A stretch of 64,000 nt of DNA from Leclercia adecarboxylata (GTDB lineage: Bacteria; Pseudomonadota; Gammaproteobacteria; Enterobacterales; Enterobacteriaceae). The notes under the pieces were generated by a model. It worked only from the letters and a program-made list of their open reading frames with translations. It was not told where the DNA came from and did no database searches. Positions within the stretch are counted from its first letter, which is position 1. Each line of letters opens with the position of its first letter. Positions 50,927 through 60,870 of this stretch are shown here, piece by piece. The position numbers were made by a program, and so were the translations under genes. The stretch is taken from positions 434,001 through 498,000 of the forward strand of contig LR590464.1 of NCBI GenBank assembly GCA_901472455.1, in the 5' to 3' direction.

Positions 50927-51011
50927 GCCGAAGTGGCGAAATCGGTAGACGCAGTTGATTCAAAATCAACCGTAGAAATACGTGCCGGTTCGAGTCCGGC
51001 CTTCGGCACCA
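50927..51011 (+). tRNA. leuX: tRNA-Leu (CAA)
   Basis: 85 nt with acceptor stem GCCGAAG/CTTCGGC, anticodon loop ATTCAAAAT (CAA), a type II variable arm, the T-loop GGTTCGAGTCC and encoded CCA. Identical to E. coli leuX as I recall it. leuX is a classic integration site for P4-type islands, and an integrase gene begins 198 bp downstream. Confidence 0.97.
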
Positions 51012-51208
51012 TCGGAACATCAATAGACGTCAACGGACGTCTTTTTTTGTGCCTGAAATCCAGTATTAGCAAGGCTTTCCTCGCTTTTTCACTCCACTTA
51101 AGTCAACCTGATTCAATCTACATCAACTTACTGATGCGGGTACAACTGCGGGTATATCCCGGTTCGATAATGTTTGTACCCACACAGAACCTTGAAAGGA
51201 TACTCATC

Positions 51209-52501
51209 ATGGCTCTGAGTGATGTGAAGGTTCGTTCGGCTAAGCCTGAAGAAAAAGCCTATAAGCTTACTGATGGCGACGGCATGATATTGCTGGTTCA
51301 CCCCAATGGTTCCAAATATTGGCGACTGCGTTATCGCTTCGGTGGTAAAGAGAAGATGCTGGCGCTGGGGAAATATCCTGAAGTGTCGTTGGCGGATGCT
51401 CGGGCGCGCCGGGATGACGCCCGTAAGCTGTTAGCTAACGGCGTCGATCCCAGTGAGAACAAGAAAGCCATTAAGGTAGAGCAGGAGCAAGAGGCAATAA
51501 CGTTTGAAGTGGTCGCCAGAGAGTGGCACGCCAGCAATCAGAAGTGGTCTGCATCACATAGCGCTCGTGTATTGAAAAGCCTCGAAGATAATCTCTTTGC
51601 TGCTATCGGTAAGCGGAACATTGCAGAGCTTAAGACTCGGGATCTTCTTGTACCCATTAAAGCGGTGGAGTCATCCGGGCGTCTTGAAGTCGCCGCCCGT
51701 TTACAGCAGCGAACTACCGCGATTATGCGCTTTGCCGTTCAGAGCGGCTTAATCGACTACAATCCCGCGCAAGAGATTGCCGGTGCGGTTTGCTACGGCG
51801 AAAAGACAGCATCGTGCGGCTTTGGAGCTTAATCGTATTCCTGAATTACTTCATCGCATTGATCACTATTCCGGAAGACCATTAACCCGACTTGCTGTCG
51901 AACTTACCTTGTTAGTCTTTATCCGTTCAAGCGAACTGCGTTTTGCTCGCTGGTCTGAAGTAGATTTTGAAACTGCTATGTGGGACGATTCCGGGGGAGC
52001 GTGAGCCATTGGGAAGGCGTTAAACATTCTCAGCGTGGTTCGAAGATGCGAACTCCTCATCTTGTGCCTTTGTCGAGGCAAGCCTTAGCCATTCTGGAAA
52101 AGGTCAAAAGCATGAATGGGAATCGAGAGCTGATCTTTTTAGGCGATCACGATCCGCGTAAACCCATGAGTGAGAATACAGTGAACAAGGCTCTGCGCGT
52201 AATGGGATATGACACGAAAACGGAAGTATGTGGGCATGGATTCAGGACGAATGGCATGTAGTTTCACTGATTGAGTCAGGATTGTGGTCGAGGGATGCAG
52301 TAGAGAGGCAGATGAGTCCACCAGGAGCGTAGCTCTGTACGTGCGGCTTATATCCATAAGGCGGAACATCTTGGGGAGCGTAGGCTGATGCTGCAGTGGT
52401 GGGCGGATTATCTTGATGCAAATCGGGAGAAGGGGGTTAGTCCGTTTGATTTTTCGAAGATTGATAGAGTGAATCGACAGGGCGATAGTTCCGTTCTGTA
52501 A
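51209..52501 (+). CDS. int: P4-type tyrosine integrase (frame broken)
   Basis: Site-specific recombinase of the leuX island, 428 residues after correction. N-terminal DUF4102 domain (ALSDVKVRSAKPEEKAYKLT, YWRLRYRFGGKEKMLALGKY), a core-binding helix region, then the catalytic domain with RSSELRFARW (Arg I), HGFRT (His-x-x-Arg) and AAYIHKAEH (Tyr). Six single-base insertions (T near 51791, G near 51984, G near 52011, A near 52249, T near 52261, C near 52319) break the frame. Because they total six, the start and stop are in the same frame. All catalytic residues are present, so the enzyme may be functional. Confidence 0.9.
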
Positions 52502-52531
52502 AATTTACTTCGTCAAGTTGGGAAGCTAAAT

Positions 52532-52575
52532 AAAAAAGATGCTTAGCCGTAAAGATGGCTAGGCATCTTTTTTAT
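52532..52575 (+). terminator. Strong terminator after int
   Basis: AAAAAAGATGC, TTAGCC, a short loop, GGCTAGGCATCTTTTTT: a long AT-flanked hairpin with T-run, 30 bp after the integrase stop. Confidence 0.9.
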
Positions 52576-52584
52576 CCTTTAGTT

Positions 52585-52620
52585 GGTAAAGATCGATATA
52601 GTGCGATATCGATCTTTACC
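52585..52620. repeat. Perfect 15-bp inverted repeat
   Basis: GGTAAAGATCGATAT and ATATCGATCTTTACC flank the loop AGTGCG. It is followed by a T-rich tract. It could be a second terminator, a protein-binding site or a recombination site near the island's integrase. Confidence 0.8.
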
Positions 52621-52722
52621 TCACATTTTATTTTTTTATTACAGTTAACTTGTAGTCATACGCTGTGTGGTACAGGCATGAAGTCATTTTTTTGGAAAAA
52701 TTGATAATTCAGGCCTAAATCT

Positions 52723-52759
52723 AACTATGGAAAAATGAATAATTCAATGTTCCATAGTT
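52723..52759. repeat. Inverted repeat AACTATGGA / TCCATAGTT
   Basis: Nine-base arms 19 nt apart. The interval 52691-52750 also contains a near-direct repeat (GGAAAAATTGATAATTCA and GGAAAAATGAATAATTCA). There is no coding signal between 52502 and 52894 on either strand. Confidence 0.55.
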
Positions 52760-52894
52760 ACTGCTCAAAAATATCGATTGCTGAAGGGCTAATGTTTCAG
52801 TAAAGCTGAATGCAAGAGTTTGTAATCATGTACCGCCAGTGGTGGCCTGACATTAGCAATATTACAAATTCTATTGCTGCCCCCCTTACTAATC

Positions 52895-54918
52895 CTAAGT
52901 GGAAGGCAATCCAAGCTTGTCGAAGAATGCCCGGTTACGCTCTCTGGCCGCTTTTTACTAATTGGTCAAAAACTAATCACCTCGATATAGGCATGGGAAG
53001 GTTCGTTATAAACCGAAATAGCCCATCCCATCAGATGTGATCCGCAGATTTGCTCGACGACAGCGCCGGTGCATGGATTCAGTAAGGTCACAAAGTACAT
53101 AACAATAGCCCGGTATATCATTATTTCCCGGAATTGGGCGACCGGATTTTGTAGTTACTTTACCCTCGGCGTATCCGCTCTAAATAACTGAGCGCCTGAT
53201 CAATAGGGTCTTTATCTTCACCTTCTCGCATATCATTACGCATGGGGCGTTTGATTTCGATAACTGTAATGGCTGCAAGTGGAAAGCTGATCTGGTCGTT
53301 AACAAGAAGTGGATTATCAAAATACTCTTAGACTGAGCAAGTCTGGCTCTTTGGTTGATTCATTGCCAGTGATTGGCATTGAGCTGAGCGTTTTATCAGA
53401 AGCTAAATAGTTATGAAATGCCAAGCGCTCATCGATTAGCCAAAGGTTACAAGAGTCTAGGAAAACCTCGACGGAATCCTTGCGCATAGGCATGATTAGT
53501 TCGTGAATTATATCTTCACGGGCGTACTTTCCGTCCTCTAGTCGCTCAATAGATTTTTGTAAAAGGTCGATAATAACCTTGCGGTGTGAAACGTAATTGG
53601 CAAGATCTGATTTCTTAAGGTCCCCTGCTTTGCGTAGGTAGTCGCCTAACCGTTCTTTATATTCTTCTACATGCTCTTTATTCTGAGGCAGCATGATGTC
53701 ATGGCCTTCGCTCACCAACTGACGCTCCACTTCATACCACTGAGCATGCAGGTGTAGTTCCAGCTCTTTATCTGATTTTTCTGGGTCAACGATCAATAAC
53801 TCTTCTGGAACATAATTGGCAATCGGGCGATAGCGCGGAGCATGATTGTTGATAAAATCATCTACTCGTCTACGACCAGCCGACACGTTTTCTGCCAGAA
53901 CATCTTGCAGGTACTCCTTGGTACGAATCAACACGGCTTCCCTAATGTCTTTGAAGCTTACTTCGTTGAGCATGTCCTCAACATCTTCAGCAATATCAAA
54001 CGAGGTTCGCTCACTGCGCACATGTTGATTCAGGTAGTCGGAAGATATGTAACATGTATAAGTAAACTCACCGGAAACGTCAGAAATTTTTCCGTACAGT
54101 CCAGGGATTTTTCCTTGAATGGACTCTTCTTTAACCAGTCGATTAGCCGCGCAGAGTGCCAGTTGGTGTTTTTTATTAACTGATGCACGAAATTTGATAT
54201 GAGTTAATTCGAATTGGTGGTCACGAATTGTTATTGTTTCGAGAAAGGCGCTGGCATGCATATGCTCTTGGAGCAAAAGATCGAGGTCAAACACCTCGTC
54301 CGCGTCTTCTAGAAGTATCTTGGGTGCGCTTCCTTGCCGTACGAAATACCATAGAACATGTTCCAGCAACTGATTGGCTATGGACTGGCCTTTTGCAGGA
54401 ACCTGCTTTCGAAAGTTTTCATCAAAATCGAGAAGTTTTATAATGGTGCCAGATTTTTCGTATGTGGCTTCTACAACCTTTTCACCGTGGACTCCCGATT
54501 TATCGTCGAAGCGAAATATGCGTTTTTTAAGCTTATCATCAACATCGAAAAAGTGGCTTTCCACTTCGACCAGACCAAACACTTTAAGCCACATCAGACG
54601 ACCAACACCCCTGCACCCCTTGTCAATTTTGTGGTCAGAATCTAGGGTTTCAAATGACTTAAAGTTGGCTTCGTCAAATCCACAGCCATTATCAATTATA
54701 GTGAAGCCGATGATTGGCGATTGGGATTTTGCGTCTAAATCCAGGCTGCCTTGAGTGGTGCGATTGATGTGAAGAATAACCTTTCCATCAGTGATGTTAT
54801 TAGTCTCCTCAATAGAATGAATGGAGTTTACCACCGCCTCAAATACTGGCATTAGGCCGTGACTCTTAGGCAATGAAGTATTTCGTAAGCGGCCCTTTAA
54901 ATTTGTTTGTAGGCTCAC
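52895..54918 (-). CDS. GHKL (Hsp90/MutL-type) ATPase with C-terminal restriction-endonuclease-like domain (frame broken)
   Basis: The N-terminal part is a GHKL ATPase: EAVVNSIHSIEE (N-box Asn), IIDNGCGFDEANF (G1), GCRGVGRLMWLKVF (G2). A helical middle region follows. The first frame ends at 53317 (SLRVF), but the coding continues with YFDNPLLVNDQISFPLAAIT, VIEIKRPM and QALSYLERIREGKVTTKSG, then PGYCYVLCDLT, GYNEPSHAYIEVISFDQLV and RNRAFFDKLGLPST to a stop at 52895. Five inserted bases (near 53332, 53168, 53017, 52962, 52940) must be removed, giving 672 residues. IEIKRP plus a following Gln is a PD-(D/E)xK-type nuclease core. The GTG start overlaps the stop of the DUF4263 gene as GTGA. Likely the effector of an anti-phage pair. 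Confidence 0.75.
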
Positions 54919-56293
54919 GGTGCAACCTCCTCTTTTTCATCGCTATTGTCGAGAAACTCGTGCAGTTGCTTTAACTTGAGTAAGAGCTCATCAAATGTAA
55001 TGATTTGCACGTTCTTCGAATTCCGTCGGTACATCTCAAAAGACTTCTTCTCGTCTTCATCACTTGGCATAGTACCAATCACTAAAATACAGTGAACAGC
55101 ATATGATTCAATGTCATAAATTCGATTGTTGTTCTTTATCGTGGCGATGTTTTGCTGTAGCCGATAACACTGATCGAGTACTTGTGTTACAGAGCCGGTA
55201 AGTTCTGTGGAGGCGCAATAAACTGCTCCTCTGTAGGGTTTTTTGTTCAGTAAGTCGGAAAAGGGCTTTTTGATTTCAATGAGAGCTAAGTTGTTCGTTA
55301 TACCATTTTTAATTAGATAGTCCGTTATTTTTTCGCCATCACCAGTCAAACGTTTGCCACCAACACTCGCTTGGTCTGATATTTTTATTGCCGGGTAGCC
55401 GAAGGCAAGACTCAAGATAAATGGGTTCTGATTGAATAGTTTCTGCCAAGTGTCTTCTTTAGTTTTTTTGCTTAGTAAGTCTTCATAAGAACTAATCAAA
55501 CGCTCTAATGAGACCAACTCGATATCATTTTTTAACTTGGCCAAGGTAAGTGAGTCGGTTTGTTTTACAACTGATTTGTCTTCCGCGACCATATTCATAG
55601 CCGCTTGTTTATCACAATCCGTTATCTTTATCCGAAGCATCTTGCTAATGGCGTCATTATCTGTAGGCAATGGTTTTTGTTCGTTTCCCAAACGATGGGC
55701 AATATAGTTGTAAGCAGCTGTGGTTTTTGTAATACGGGCAACTTTCCTTGTTCTTTCTGTAATGCGGTTACAAGCACGGCGCATTTCATCATAATCATAA
55801 AAATTTAGATTAAAACATTCATAATCAGTATCGCCAGTTTTTTCCTTATTAATAAGAAGACATTGAGATTCTGTGTGCTCTTCAATAGCTGAAATTATCG
55901 TGCGATACTCTTTTTTCAATCCTAGGCCATAGCGTATGTCTTTGATAAAACCTGCTGGCAAAAGTTGTAAGCATTCAGATACCTCGCTTTTGGTGTAGGG
56001 TGCAGAGTCAAGGTTAACTTCAATATCAATTTCATTTATTTGGGCATACTTCTGGTTTAAGTAGTTAGGATGGGAGGTCAAGGTATATATAGGGAAAATC
56101 GAGATAAATCCATCCTGACCGCTAAATAAAGCAATCTTTCTTTTATACTTACTAGGCTCAGCCGAGTTAATTCCTGCTTCTTCAAGCTCACTAACTCTAG
56201 GAATATAGAAGACTTCCGTGCAGTTAGGAATATTTCCTCTATCTCAATATTGAAATCTTCAGAACTGAAATATTCAGGTAATAGCTTGGCCAT
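54915..56293 (-). CDS. sduA: Shedu-like DUF4263 nuclease (one frameshift)
   Basis: C-terminal DUF4263 domain (about residues 270-420): WQKLFNQNPFILSLAFGYPA, then the PD-(D/E)xK core DYLIKNGITNNLALIEIKKP and TGSVTQVLDQCYRLQ. This is the nuclease fold of the Shedu anti-phage protein SduA. An internal ATG at 56081 opens the last frame, but the real start is at 56293 (MAKLLPEYFSSEDFNIEIEE). One A is missing near 56238; restoring it reads NIPNCTEVFYIPRVSELEEA and joins the two parts, total 459 residues. The N-terminal 250 residues, absent from minimal SduA, may sense the trigger. Ten bases downstream of hsdS. Confidence 0.78.
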
Positions 56294-56302
56294 ATTCTCT
56301 CC

Positions 56303-57493
56303 TTAGAGGTCGCCTTTAAAGGCAGAATCTAGAATTGATGCTTTTAAGCTTGTTAAATAAGCCAGTTTGCTCTCTAATACAATACTTGCTTCGTTAGTTT
56401 TCTCAGCTAAAGCATCAAGAGATTCACATATAGACGCTTGTTCATCTAATGGCGGCAAATGGAATGCAAAGCTAAATAAATGGTTTCGATTGACTTTTGG
56501 CATTCCGGCTCGACTGGAGCCTTCTATTGCATATTGAGTAAATTGTTCAGATAGTAGAAGATAGAACAAAAAATCCCTAGTGATCTTTTTCTTGTCTGGT
56601 GTAAGCGGATAAATATCAGCACTACAGATACCAGATATCATCGGTCTAGCAACTTTCATTAGATATGGTCGGATCTTACTATATAAAACCATACTCGTAT
56701 CAAAAGGAAATTTACCGGAAATAAGTGTCTCTTCTTTTGCGGTCTTCAAGTTTATTAGTAAGCCGCTAAACTGTTTGATGTTAGCACCACCAACATGATA
56801 CATATCTAAGTACTTCTCTTCTCTAGGGTCACATAATTTCGAGGTGATCTGACAAACCTCATTCAATCTAACATGCTCCCAATGCTCGCATAGAGTCAGC
56901 ATAGAGTTCAAAGAGCTTTTCAATAGTGTATCAGTCAGTGAGATGCTTTGCTGCAAATGCCTAATGGCGGTGTCAATGCGAATAAGAAGCGCATCAAGTT
57001 TTTCAACAATTCGTTTTTGCTCTTTTAAGGAAGGGATAGGGATTAATACCTCGCCAAGCCTTTTAAGTGCTAGTTTTGGTTGAGCTACAGTTTTTGTAGC
57101 CAATCCTATTTGCTCAATAAATGAATGAGTTTTTGTAAAATAATAAACATATTTAAGGATTTGTTTTTCTTTATCCTTAAATACAATCTTCGCAGCATTC
57201 TCAGTTAAGTTTGCACCACTGAGAGATGGTGGAACTATCCCTGTTTTTCCAATTGTACCAGCAATGCTAATGTAAAGATCATCATCGGAAATTGTATATT
57301 GAGATATTTTTTTTTGTGTCTTTTCTGAAATAAACTTAATATTACTACAATCAATAGAACCAGACTCGTTAAAATCAGAGACTCTAATATATGGGTGTGC
57401 AGTAACCTCATCCATCAACGAAGCATCTTTCGGTAGTCTTTTTCCTCCCTTGATGTAAGCAATTTCATTCAATTTAAATTGGATAAATTCCAT
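56303..57493 (-). CDS. hsdS: Type I restriction-modification specificity subunit HsdS
   Basis: DNA-recognition subunit with two target-recognition domains, each followed by a conserved helical spacer (IPIPSLKEQKRIVEKLDALL and LPPLDEQASICESLDALAEK). 396 residues, intact. Start at ATG 57493, whose ATGA overlaps the hsdM stop. The methylated sequence cannot be deduced. Codon use is AT-rich, like the rest of the island. Confidence 0.93.
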   Translation of the reverse strand: MEFIQFKLNEIAYIKGGKRLPKDASLMDEVTAHPYIRVSDFNESGSIDCSNIKFISEKTQKKISQYTISDDDLYISIAGTIGKTGIVPPSLSGANLTENAAKIVFKDKEKQILKYVYYFTKTHSFIEQIGLATKTVAQPKLALKRLGEVLIPIPSLKEQKRIVEKLDALLIRIDTAIRHLQQSISLTDTLLKSSLNSMLTLCEHWEHVRLNEVCQITSKLCDPREEKYLDMYHVGGANIKQFSGLLINLKTAKEETLISGKFPFDTSMVLYSKIRPYLMKVARPMISGICSADIYPLTPDKKKITRDFLFYLLLSEQFTQYAIEGSSRAGMPKVNRNHLFSFAFHLPPLDEQASICESLDALAEKTNEASIVLESKLAYLTSLKASILDSAFKGDL

Positions 57494-58981
57494 CAAACTT
57501 TCTCCGCCAAAAGATTTTCAATTTCATCAAGCAGGTTAGACACCTTTTTTTCCTTGGCGCGGATCTGCTTAAGGATGGCATTTGGAGCTAAGTACTCGGA
57601 ATTCTTCTGTTTAGCTGGATTCTTGGCAGATAAATCATAATCTTCATCTTCAGCCAATTTGCTGGCAGAAATTGTCCATGAACACTCCGTGTTTTGCCGA
57701 GTGCTATATAGTGTAACAAACTCTTTTAAGTGGTTGTCGGTGATTGGTTTGTTTTTAGTGAGTTTCTGTTCTGGCTCACATTCATAGTACCAAATATCAC
57801 TGGTACCGCCGCTTCGTTCAAAAAATAGCACGTTGGTTTTTACGCCGGAATAAGGCAAAAACACCCCGGCAGGTAGGCTTAAAATGGTATGCAAGTTAAA
57901 GTTTTCCAACAACTCTTGTTTAACCTGTTTAAAAGCGCTGTTGGTTTGGAATAGCACTCCTTCTGGCACTACGATCGCTGCTTTACCTCCGCTTTTCAGT
58001 GTTTTCATAAAGTGCTGTAAAAACAGCAACTCAGTGGCATTGCTCTGGATGGGAAAGTTTTGTTGAATTTGTGACTTTTCTTTGCCGCCAAACGGCGGGT
58101 TTGCCAGAATAATGTTGTAACGGTCTTTTTCCTGAATATCGCGAATATTCTGGGTCAGGGTATTACCTCGGAACAGATTGGGCGACTCGATGCCATGCAG
58201 GATCATGTTCATCATACCCATGACATAAGCCAGCGAGGTTTTTTTCATAGCCGAAGAAAGTATCGCGCTGAATGAATTCCCATTGCTCGGTGGAAAGTTC
58301 ATTCTTTTCGCTTTTTAGGTGCTCAAAGGCTTCAACCAAAAATCCGCAGGAACCAGCCGCTGCGTCGTAAATGGTCTCTCCGGGCTTGGGGTCAATAACC
58401 TGTACCATGGCACGGACAACAGGGCGTGGGGTATAAAACTCACCCGCATAGCCACCAGCATCGCCCATGTTTTGTAGAAGACCTTCATAAACCAATGAGA
58501 GTTCGAATAAATCTGACTCAGACTGGAAATTCAGGCTATCCACAATATCCAACACTTCACGCAGGGTATGACCAGAGGCTACTTTGTTATCCAGATACTG
58601 AAATATCGCTCCAATTTTGTAGGTAAACGACTTTGGGTCTGCACCATTTACAGTTACGTTGGCGAAGCTTTTTAGGTAAGGGAAAAGTTGACTGTTCACG
58701 TAATCGGTAAGATCATCACCTGTTTTTGCACGTGCCAAATCCAGCTTGCCATCGGCAGTTTTGGGGCACGCCCAGGTCGTCCAGCGGTGCTCCTCATCCA
58801 GTACATGTTGATAATCCTTACCGGACAATACTGCTTCGTCTTCTTTTTCGGACTCGTAATCATCGAGAAACTTCAGGAACAATACCCATGAGGTTTGTTC
58901 TGTGTAATGCATGGCACCGCTGATACCATCGTCACGGCGCAGAATGTCGGTAATACGGTCAATTTTTGGTTGCAATGACAT
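57493..58981 (-). CDS. hsdM: Type I DNA methyltransferase subunit HsdM (one frameshift)
   Basis: N6-adenine methyltransferase, about 495 residues. Helical N-terminal domain (LQPKIDRITDILRRDDGISG), SAM motif DAAAGSCGFLVEAFEHL and catalytic NPPFGGKEKS. One extra A in an A-run near 58246 breaks FFGYEKTSLAYVMGMMNMIL, so it appears as two frames, 58163-58981 and 57493-58302. Start 58981; the ATPase gene ends 5 bp upstream. Confidence 0.93.
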
Positions 58982-58986
58982 ATTTA

Positions 58987-60869
58987 CTATTTCCCGATGA
59001 TAAAATCATACATACTTTTGATGTCTTCGCTTATTTCGCTAGGATGCATCATGGATATATATTCTAACAGCAACTCACGATTTAGCCCATAGGGAGGTGT
59101 CTCAACATTCTCAATAAATGGTGACAGTATGTTTTTTACAAATCTTGATGGTAGTGAAGCAAGATAGTGATTGTAAACTGGACCGCTTGTAATAGTTGTT
59201 ATTTTTCCTTTAGTTACTTCTTTGTCTTCCATTAACAATTGATAGTCATTTTTTTTATATTCCAGTAAGTAATCACTGCTATAACCTTCACGTAAATATG
59301 AAGCTTCAGGTAATCTATTTTTATTATTCAACACAGCTACACAACCGCCAAGTGCGGAATAAGAAAGAAGATAGTGTTTTATTTCACGCCTCCGCCAGCT
59401 TAAAAACACTTGTTTTAATATTGTTATCATTTGCTATTTTTATACCCTGAACTATAAGAGGTGACTCATCAGTACCTATACCATCTATAGGAAGATTATC
59501 TCTATCACACACTAAGAAAATATCTTTGGTTTTTATGTCCAAACCTTCGCAAAATTTGTTGAAATTTTTGTACCCAGGAAATTTTTGACTCTGCAAATTT
59601 AGCGTTGTGCGTATTCCAGCCAGAGTTAACCTTGACTACAGCGACTTGATCAAAAAGATGATCAAATGTTGCATCATAATCAAAATCTGGTACGCCAATT
59701 ATTCTTTTATATTGCTTGTAAAGTTCTTTAAAAATAAACCAATCATTGGTATCATCAATGAGTACTATTTTTCATAATACGTCAAAGCTCGAAATTCAGA
59801 TTTTTTTATATTGGATAATTGTGCGAGTCGAGTAATTAATTCACCAGAGTCTGAAGGAAGGTAAATTTTACCTTTATTTATAATTCTTATGTTCTCAACG
59901 CCCACGCAATATATCGAATCTAGTAGATGTGTTGTCGAAATTGTTTTCCCTTTAGTTTCTTTTTAGGCAATTCCAAAATCTTTCGACATTTTTAAAGTGA
60001 AGATGAGAGTCTGCCTCATCAAAAATAAATATAGTTTCTTCACTATCGAATAGATCAATGATTGAATATAAAAAAAGAATTTGAAACTCACCATCGCTTA
60101 AGTCTCCGAGCTCTAGACCATTTTTTAAAAATAAAGAGGACGCTTCTTTATCCAAAAAGTTAGTGTTATGACAAGCTCTGATAAAGAAACCTATCTCTGG
60201 ATCAAACGTTATCTTTGACGCCTCACCATCCTCTAATCGCTCAGTGTCAAAAGATACGGATAGCACATCATCTTGACGTATATCAAAAACATTTTTCTTG
60301 ATTGGTTCATCAAAGTCATATTGATCCTGTATACAATTTTCAATAAAACTTTCCAGTGTGCGATGAAATGCGGTCTGTCTTATCGTGTTCGTATCTCCTC
60401 TTGCTTCTCTGTTTAGAGCGTCTTGAACTTGCCTAACATATTGTGAGTCTACTCGAAAGGCAATTTTCAGAATACTTGAGGTGTCCAACCCATCGACTTC
60501 ATCGGCATAACCGGAGCTGATGAGAAATTGTCTAACCTTGCCTGATTTTTTTATAGAACTGGCTAGGAATATCAGTAGCTTAGACCATGACTTATCGAAA
60601 TAGAAACAAGAGAATTGCAAATTATTCTCATCTGCTTGTGTCTGTCTTAAATAGCGAAGGAATTCATTTGAAAACTTTTCGTTTTGGCCAGAAGAGAAAC
60701 AAACAATCTTTTGATCTGTATAGTCTTTTTTAGAGAGCTTTTGATTGAAAATTGATTGGAGAACACTTGACTTCCCTGAGCCATTTTCACCAATTAAAGT
60801 GGTAACTTTATTGAGATATATTGTTTGTGGATGATCGTATAATACATTAGGTATTAAGTTTAATTCCAT
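58987..60869 (-). CDS. AAA ATPase with C-terminal TOPRIM nuclease domain, OLD/PARIS-like (frame broken)
   Basis: Residues 1-300: ABC/OLD-type ATPase with Walker A TTLIGENGSGKSS, signature LGDLSDGEFQILFL, Walker B TIFIFDEADSHLH and ISTTHLLDSI after repair. Residues about 360-626: TOPRIM-like domain with IVLIDDTNDWFIFKEL (Asp where OLD proteins usually have Glu) and the DxD motif IFLVCDRDNLP. Four indels (extra A near 59966, missing A near 59769, extra A near 59590, extra G near 59393) split it into four apparent frames; balanced, they give 626 residues. It sits inside the hsd operon, between hsdR and hsdM, and its start overlaps or touches hsdR. Gabija GajA, PARIS AriA/AriB and RloA are the nearest concepts. 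Confidence 0.75.
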
Positions 60870-60870
60870 T

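Noticed and set aside
50927-51011. Island right-hand att site inside the window
   Set aside because: I looked for a second copy of the tRNA 3' end (TTCGAGTCCGGCCTTCGGCA) and found none; the far end must lie outside.
52810-53040. 76-codon plus-strand frame after the integrase
   Set aside because: The minus strand here codes for the restored tail of the GHKL-nuclease protein, which explains the sequence better.
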